The notes under the pieces: model-generated
The model's database searches: none
What the model was told of the DNA's origin: nothing
What the model saw: the letters and a program-made list of their open reading frames with translations, nothing else
Shown: positions 58,611 through 64,000 of the stretch, piece by piece
Layout: every line of letters begins with the position of its first letter
Numbering within the stretch: position 1 is the stretch's first letter
Made by a program: the position numbers and the translations under genes
From: Leptodactylus fallax
Lineage: Eukaryota; Chordata; Amphibia; Anura; Leptodactylidae
Direction: 5' to 3'
NCBI GenBank assembly: GCA_947044405.1
Contig: CAMRHE010000028.1
Span: 7,233,501 to 7,297,500, forward strand
Length of the DNA stretch: 64,000 nucleotides

Positions 58611-59749
58611 AGCTCGTGCCTATAGTGTCCCATGTCGTAGCCTTCTGTGTGGGGTAAATATCTGGCAGAATTCTAGATGTTTGTCTAATGGAAAAGTTCT
58701 GACCTACTGTGAACAGAGATCTTGGACATGCAATGTCTGGTCTGTTCATAGTGTCATAGGCATCATCTTTTATGTCACTAGTGGCCACCAGTGAGTGAGC
58801 CTTGTCATGATCACATGACCTAAAGTCTGGCAAAGTGATGTAATTAAAGTAGTGGCAATAATTGTGATGTAACTTTATATATCTTGGTTCTTTGATACAA
58901 GTATTAGGAATCGGTAGACCCAAATATGGAAAGAGACTTCTATTGTAGAAGTGCGGTCTACATCGTAAAGCTGAAAAAGTGTCAATTCTGGTTATTCCGG
59001 TTTTTCTCTGCACTCGGGTTACTATAAATGCTCCATGTTAATCATTTATTTACCAAATGCAGCCGTTTTGTGTACATTGTATGTGTGTGCCGCAGGTAGT
59101 CAGGGCCGTGACTAATTGTGTTGTCACGTGTCCCACTAAAGTGGCCTCAGGCGTTAGATCTACCAGGAAATGAAGATCATGCTGAAGAATTTACATTTTA
59201 GGAAAATGTAGCACCCCATGCTAATAGTTCTGACAACCAAGGCTGTGGAGACGGCAGGCTAAACCACAGATTAACTATTCTTCCACAGTCCGTCACAAAT
59301 GGCTGACAACCATGGTCATACAAAGGCCTTAAACTCTTCTCGTTCATTAATAATCCAGTGACTGATTCCTATGACAGTAAATATGTAACAAGCTATACAT
59401 CGAATTATACAATATTATAATTATACAATTCTTTAATATCATTAATAATCCAGTGATCTAGCGGTCACTGTACAGAAACAATGCAGTAGGCGCCCTCTAC
59501 TGTTGGCGACCGGTAGTCATAAATTCTCTACATGCAGGGGTTTTGGCACTCTGTATCAGAAAAGACAGACCCCTGGCCAATGTAAACATATATTATAACA
59601 ATTACATAGAACTAAAATGTTGCGGTGTTAATGTTTGGGAAGTTCCTCTAACGGTATGTTCATACATGTCAGACTTGATGAAGATCCTGTTGTAAGTACA
59701 TGTCGAACTTGCTACAATCAAATCTGACACGTGAATATGCCCTTAGTGT
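58611..59749. other. No gene; remnants of small repeats
   Basis: The 134-codon minus-strand frame at 58609-59013 has no domain. AAGGCTGTGGAGACGG near 59240 and a GTATGTTCATAC / GTGAATATGCCCTTA inverted pair at 59653-59744 suggest degraded MITEs. Confidence 0.45.
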
Positions 59750-60211
59750 TTAAAGGGGTCTCCAAGACTCATCATCCATATAATCCATAGGATAGGCCAT
59801 CCATATCAGATTGTTGGGGGTCCAAACCCCAGCACCCCCACTAATCAGCTGTTTTCAGCAGTATATGTGAAGTTGGCAACACTGTGTACTAGCCATGCCG
59901 CCCTACCGCAGTTAAAGGAATTATCTAGGTTTAGAAATCATAGCTGCTTTCTTCTTATCAGGAAGTGACATCAGGTCCGTTGGTCACATGTTAATGCTAC
60001 AGCTCAATCCCATTCAAATAAATTGGACTGAACTGCAGAATGACCATGTGACCAATGGAGTAGCCATGTTTTCTAAACCTAGATAACTCCTTTAAGCTCC
60101 ATTAAAGTGAATTCTGATTGGTGGGGGTGCCAAATGCCAGACCCTTCACTGAATTTAATGACCTATCCCAAGTGAAGGTCATCAGTATTGAGTCTTTGAC
60201 AACTCCTTTAA
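59750..60211. mobile_element. TTAA-flanked MITE (family E), host of a nested insertion
   Basis: TTAA at 59750-59753 and 60208-60211. The ends read AGGGGTCTCCAAGACTCATC and, inverted from the right, AGGAGTTGTCAAAGACTCAA. Inner arms CCATAGGATAGGCCATCCAT and CCCAAGTGAAGGTCATCAGT pair. The element is split by 59912-60095. Confidence 0.82.
59912..60095. mobile_element. Small TTAA-flanked MITE nested in the family E element
   Basis: TTAA at 59912-59915 and 60092-60095. Nearly perfect terminal repeats AGGAATTATCTAGGTTTAGA and, inverted, AGGAGTTATCTAGGTTTAGA. Removing it with one TTAA restores a continuous family E text (CCGCAGTTAAGCTCCATT). Confidence 0.88.
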
Positions 60212-61489
60212 GGCTGACAAGTCCTATGTAGCAATTTAAGGCAGTTTATTGATCCGCTTTTTCTGGTTTTTCTACCCTCTGTAGAGATGCTGAGTTACTA
60301 TATTTACTCAGCAGTCGTCCATTACTGCTCCCCGGGTCCCTCGCCCTCTTCCGCTTCTCCTACCGCCTTTGGACTTCACTCTCAGATGATTTTCTTCTCT
60401 GCAGAGGGAATGGTTCAGTATTTTTATCTGACAACCTCAAACCCATCGCTATAAAAAGGCAAAACATAATAATATAGTCAGAGCAGCTTCCCGCAGCTTT
60501 TCTCGCAGTGTAGGATATTTTTGCAGCGTCCCTTTTAATATACATTTTATTTTTTTATATCTCAATAGGAATTTACATTTCGGTTCCTGATTATTATAAT
60601 GTGATTCTATCTTTTCATTTACAGAAAATAATGTCAGGCCCATGTTCTGTAAACTTACATTAGCATAATAAGGTGAATGCGGTCGGCGTTATAATCTGCG
60701 CTGAGCTGTCACATGACTTATCAAGGTCGTATAGAATATATAATAAGTCGCTCTTTTAAGTGGTAATTCAGTATTCCAGGCACAACTAGATAGACATGTT
60801 ATCTGTGCCTGGTTATTTACCAACATGGTACATGATCGCCTTTCAAGCCTGTAGAGGATTTAAAGGATTGCCATACTTTCCCAGAGTCCTGAATGGCATG
60901 TCTTATTAGGTATATAGTGATATATCCCACTTTACCGTATCATAGGCACATGACGCCCAACAAAAAAAAAAAGCAGATGATCTAGTTTTGTAGGGTACCT
61001 GAGTTTTCATGAAGTGTTGCAATGCAGGGTCTTTTTGGGCAATCTGTTCTATGACCGTATAAACATTGTGTCCTATCAGTTTTTCTGCTGATAATCACAT
61101 TATGGCTGCAGCACATTTTGCATTTCTCTCTGAAGCAGGGGGCGAGTACAATAAGTAGCAGTTTGCCCTCTCCCCTATCCATTACTGGTACTATTCTGCC
61201 AGGAGTAACTGTATATCAAACAAAGAGCTAAGAAAAGCCCAAGTGACCATAATATAGGAGATCCAGGAACCCTGAACTGAAAATACAGGGCTAATACAGT
61301 CAAAATCCATGCAGCCAAGCAACTAAAACACAGAGAAAAAAGACAATCCATGAGCACAATCAGTAAAGCAGTCTGTCAATAATATCCCATCTGTAACCAC
61401 ACAAGCAGCCAAGAGAAGAACATAGAAGACTTGGCTTATAGTGAGATGTGCAGAATCTTCAGTCCCTTGCACAGATTTTTTTTTTCTCC
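60212..61489. other. No gene recognised
   Basis: Short frames only. Poly(A) at 60961-60971. Otherwise unremarkable. Confidence 0.5.
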
Positions 61490-61826
61490 TTTTGCTAGCA
61501 ATCAATGCTGTTAGTTTTGGTGCCTGATATAACATGTAGTCTCTGTACTGTCAGGTGGGCGGTGTCAGGCAGAAGAAGGCAAGGGGTGTAATTCAGAGTT
61601 CTGACACTGGCTGTCTCTGATTGGAGCTCTAAATCACACACCCCCTGCCTAACCTTGCCCACCTGGCGAGTCTAAATAGCACATCAGACACCAAAACTAA
61701 CTGCATTGATTGCTCAGGAATGGTGGGGGCAAGAGACAAAATTCCAACTGTGCAGAATCCGTGGAGCAGAGCCTGTTAAAGGACACACAGAGCTGGACTT
61801 GGCAGGTGGTGAAAGGTCCTCTTTAA
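61490..61826. mobile_element. Family D MITE, left-truncated
   Basis: The right end GGTGGTGAAAGGTCCTCTTT stops at TTAA (61823-61826). The inner blocks TGTTAGTTTTGGTGCCTGAT and ATCAGACACCAAAACTAACT pair. The outer left terminus is missing. Confidence 0.72.
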
Positions 61827-62599
61827 GTTAGAATTTTGCATTTATTGTTAAGCTGACGATCACTTTCATGATCTATTTGTTATATAGTCACATTAAAAAT
61901 GTGTTACTGTAGACAATAAAGTTTCATCACAGTAGGTAATGTCTACAGGCCGTTCCCATCCTCCGGTTGTGGCAGAGACCTGATCTTATCTTGTCCCGTG
62001 TGATCCTTGCCCAGAATTGTCACACGCCTGTAGGAGAGCCCTTATCGCACATCAATATTCCATACAAGCCCTGACTTACCAAGTGCTGCTGACATTGTAT
62101 CATCTCATGAATACGTCTTGGAAATAATGAAGTCACTCGCCTCCCCCGTGGAACAGAATGGTGGATACAAATATTCATAATGACAGGGTTGAAAATTCAA
62201 TCTGCATTTGTCTAACCCTTTGCTGATGATAGGAATAGCCCTCATCTACCCAGAGATCATCTACTTCATAGAAATCTTCTATTTAGCTGCCTGGCACCAG
62301 ATAAATGACAAGCGTGGAATGTCAAGTATATACTGTATATGCCGACATAGCACCTGGAATATACGGCAGCGCTGATGGAACCTGCTGCGTTATGGGCTAC
62401 ACGAATACAAGGATGTAATAACACTACCCATTAGCTAATCTAAGAAAAATATAGATTGATCAATTTCCTAGACCAATGAATGTGGTGAAGAATTGAGCCC
62501 TGCGGGGGCTAGTTACAACTAATGCAATTACTATGATGGATAGCGAGTGGGAACAAGATCTGAATTCTGATAGGATATCAAAAAGAAGAGCGATTTATT
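61827..62599. other. No recognisable feature
   Basis: Single-copy-looking sequence. Confidence 0.5.
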
Positions 62600-62652
62600 A
62601 TGCTTACTTGTATAGCGCCATCATATTCCGCAGCGCTTTACATGGCAGGAAA
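62600..62652 (-). repeat. Dispersed repeat end, TATAGCGCCATCATATTCCG type, copy 1
   Basis: TTACTTGTATAGCGCCATCA followed by TATTCCGCAGCGCTTTACA also occurs at 62917-62956. This is a common frog repeat terminus, probably the 3' end of an L2-like LINE lying on the minus strand (inference). Confidence 0.6.
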
Positions 62653-62884
62653 TGAGAATGCAAGATCAGACTACAGGGGTCTTGTTTGTAGTCTGTTACC
62701 ATGGAGACACAAGTTTGCTTAAGAAGCAGAGACACAAAAAGTATAGGTCATAGTGGATCTTCCCTTTAAGAAAGCCATTCCAATGCTATATCCATTTCTT
62801 TCTGCTGCTGTAATATAATTTTTAACGTGGCATCTAGAGAGAGAGAGAAATCACTTTAATAACATATTGCTGATGTGGGGTCAT

Positions 62885-63000
62885 TATTTATTTATTATTA
62901 TTATTATTTATTATGCTTACTTATATAGCGCCATCATATTCCGCAGCGCTTTACAGACATTGTGGTCACTGTCCCATATAGGGCTCACTATCTACATTCA
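62885..63000 (-). repeat. Dispersed repeat end, copy 2, with (ATT)n
   Basis: An (ATTT/ATT)n tract at 62885-62911 directly precedes the same TATAGCGCCATCATATTCCG text, then CACTGTCCCATATAGGGCTC. Read on the minus strand this is a body followed by a 3' microsatellite tail, as for the 30-kb LINE. Confidence 0.6.
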
Positions 63001-63239
63001 CGTCATCTGACGTGTCTACATGGAGACCACATACCCCCAAACACCTTGCATTTTGGTTACTCCTCCAATATTTTGGGCGTAATGATTCAGCAAACAATAT
63101 GGCTACCAAGGTTATTCCAGATCTACATTTACATCCAGCACATAGTTCTGTCAAGACACAGAGCACATATTCACTACTATAAAGTGAGTTTTGCAGTATT
63201 GTCTGCGGCGTGTACACAAGATGATGCAAAAAAAATATG

Positions 63240-63402
63240 CTAATTAGGCTCTCTGTCAGGTGGGAGGTCCTGGTTGGAACAGACTGCAGGCATTGCTCTG
63301 GAAAGGTGGGGGCTAGAGAAACCGTTCTAACTGTGCCAGAATCAGTGGAGCGGAGCCTATTGAAGGAGGCAAAAAGGTGGAGGTGGTGAAAGGTCCCTTT
63401 AA
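63240..63402. mobile_element. Family D MITE, right half only
   Basis: GGAAAGGTGGGGGCTAGAGA, GTGCCAGAATCAGTGGAGCG and GGTGGTGAAAGGTCCCTTTA match the other two copies and end at TTAA (63399-63402). Confidence 0.72.
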
Positions 63403-63785
63403 GTAATTGTAATGGGGACATAGTGGAAACTTTCTGTGTTATGAAGGATCAGCTGAGGAGCGTCAGACTCCTACACTGCCGGTTCTTACACATGTAAACT
63501 TTGAGTTTGATCTGCTGCAACTCAATGAGAACTTTCTGTAGTTAAGAAAAAAGTTGTGCAATTTTTTTTTTTTTATTTCCTTCTCAGTCATATGAGAGTG
63601 ACAAGAACATGAAATACCCATGTGATATTTTTTTTTTTTTTTTATTCATGAAACACAATTTAAAAAAAAAAAAAAAAAAAAAAAGGCCATCTCTCCTTGG
63701 TACCGTGGTGTCCCACAATCACATGACACAAGTCCTTGTAGCTATGTGCCCTGCTCAACTAGATCCAGTACAGCAATATCTTACC
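63403..63785. repeat. No gene; T-rich and A-rich tracts
   Basis: Poly(T) at 63563-63575 and 63629-63643, and poly(A) at 63661-63685. Confidence 0.7.
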
Positions 63786-64000
63786 CCTTATACAGGGGCG
63801 TAAATATCAGGGTAGCAGCTGCCACAGGGCCCGGAACATTATGGGGCTCGGAACCCGGAGCCCTGTGGCAGCCGCTACCGGGAACCTCACAAACACTGTT
63901 GTTGTTATACTACGGGGTCTTTTGAGACCCCGGAGTATAACGATCGGGGGCCCGGGGGAGGTGAGGGAACATAAAAAACACTGTAACTCACCTCTCCTAC
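63786..64000. repeat. Family F dispersed repeat, cut by the window end
   Basis: ACAGGGGCGTAAATATCAGG, GCAGCTGCCACAGGGCCCGG and GAGCCCTGTGGCAGCCGCTA (an inverted pair) form GC-rich text typical of a frog dispersed repeat. It runs off the window. Confidence 0.55.

Larger units (their letters stand above)
32283..64000 (+). other. PKP4: Inferred PKP4 intron 3' of the start-codon exon
   Basis: The intron starts at the donor and appears to run to the end of the window. I looked for a frame resembling the coiled-coil start of the next family exon (ELQF, then RLTRELE) and saw none. It would be at least 31.7 kb long, which is plausible for this gene in a large genome. Its content is mostly transposon-derived repeats. 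Confidence 0.7.

Noticed and set aside
62966..63421. Minus-strand frame of 151 codons
   Set aside because: It overlaps a family D MITE and a LINE-like 3' end, with no domain and no conserved motif.
1..64000. tRNA, rRNA or known small RNA genes
   Set aside because: I found no cloverleaf with A and B boxes and no familiar small RNA sequence by reading. A covariance-model scan would be needed to exclude them fully.

Overview
This window looks like intronic DNA of a large vertebrate genome, most likely an anuran amphibian. The evidence is one clear vertebrate coding exon with consensus splice sites, two Tc1/mariner transposons, a CR1/L2-type LINE fragment, many short TTAA-flanked and foldback elements with termini such as TTAAAGGGG and GGGTTCACAC, and long minisatellite arrays. 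The anuran call rests on familiarity with these repeat types and is an inference. Nothing suggests bacteria or viruses.

The only host coding sequence I can support is a small plus-strand exon at 32149-32282. It carries the start codon and first 43 codons of plakophilin-4 (PKP4, also called p0071), an armadillo-repeat protein of the p120-catenin family. About 32 kb upstream and 32 kb downstream read as intron. I could not see the next coding exon or an upstream exon.

Layout: 0.2-1.1 kb, 28-bp minisatellite. 3-7 kb, small transposon-derived repeats. 7.4-8.05 kb, 31-bp minisatellite. 8.46-10.03 kb, a Tc1 element with an intact transposase on the minus strand (DD35E spacing). 17.15-18.2 kb, the same 31-bp minisatellite in opposite orientation. 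19.9-22.9 kb, a 43-bp minisatellite with higher-order repeats. 23-27 kb, foldback elements and a hammerhead-like motif. 30.0-31.0 kb, the LINE fragment. 32.15 kb, the PKP4 exon. 36.9-39.2 kb, a foldback element followed by a second Tc1 element with a frameshifted transposase (DD38E spacing). 44.5-45.7 kb, a 49-bp minisatellite with an 11-unit higher-order repeat. 47.9 kb, a TTAA foldback element. 50.9-52.0 kb, a TTAA-flanked element holding the 49-bp repeat in opposite orientation. 55-63 kb, further TTAA and foldback elements, including a clear nested insertion near 60 kb.

The genes do not form a pathway. The window shows how a vertebrate intron grows: cut-and-paste transposons, their non-autonomous derivatives, LINE insertion, and tandem expansion of pieces of those repeats.
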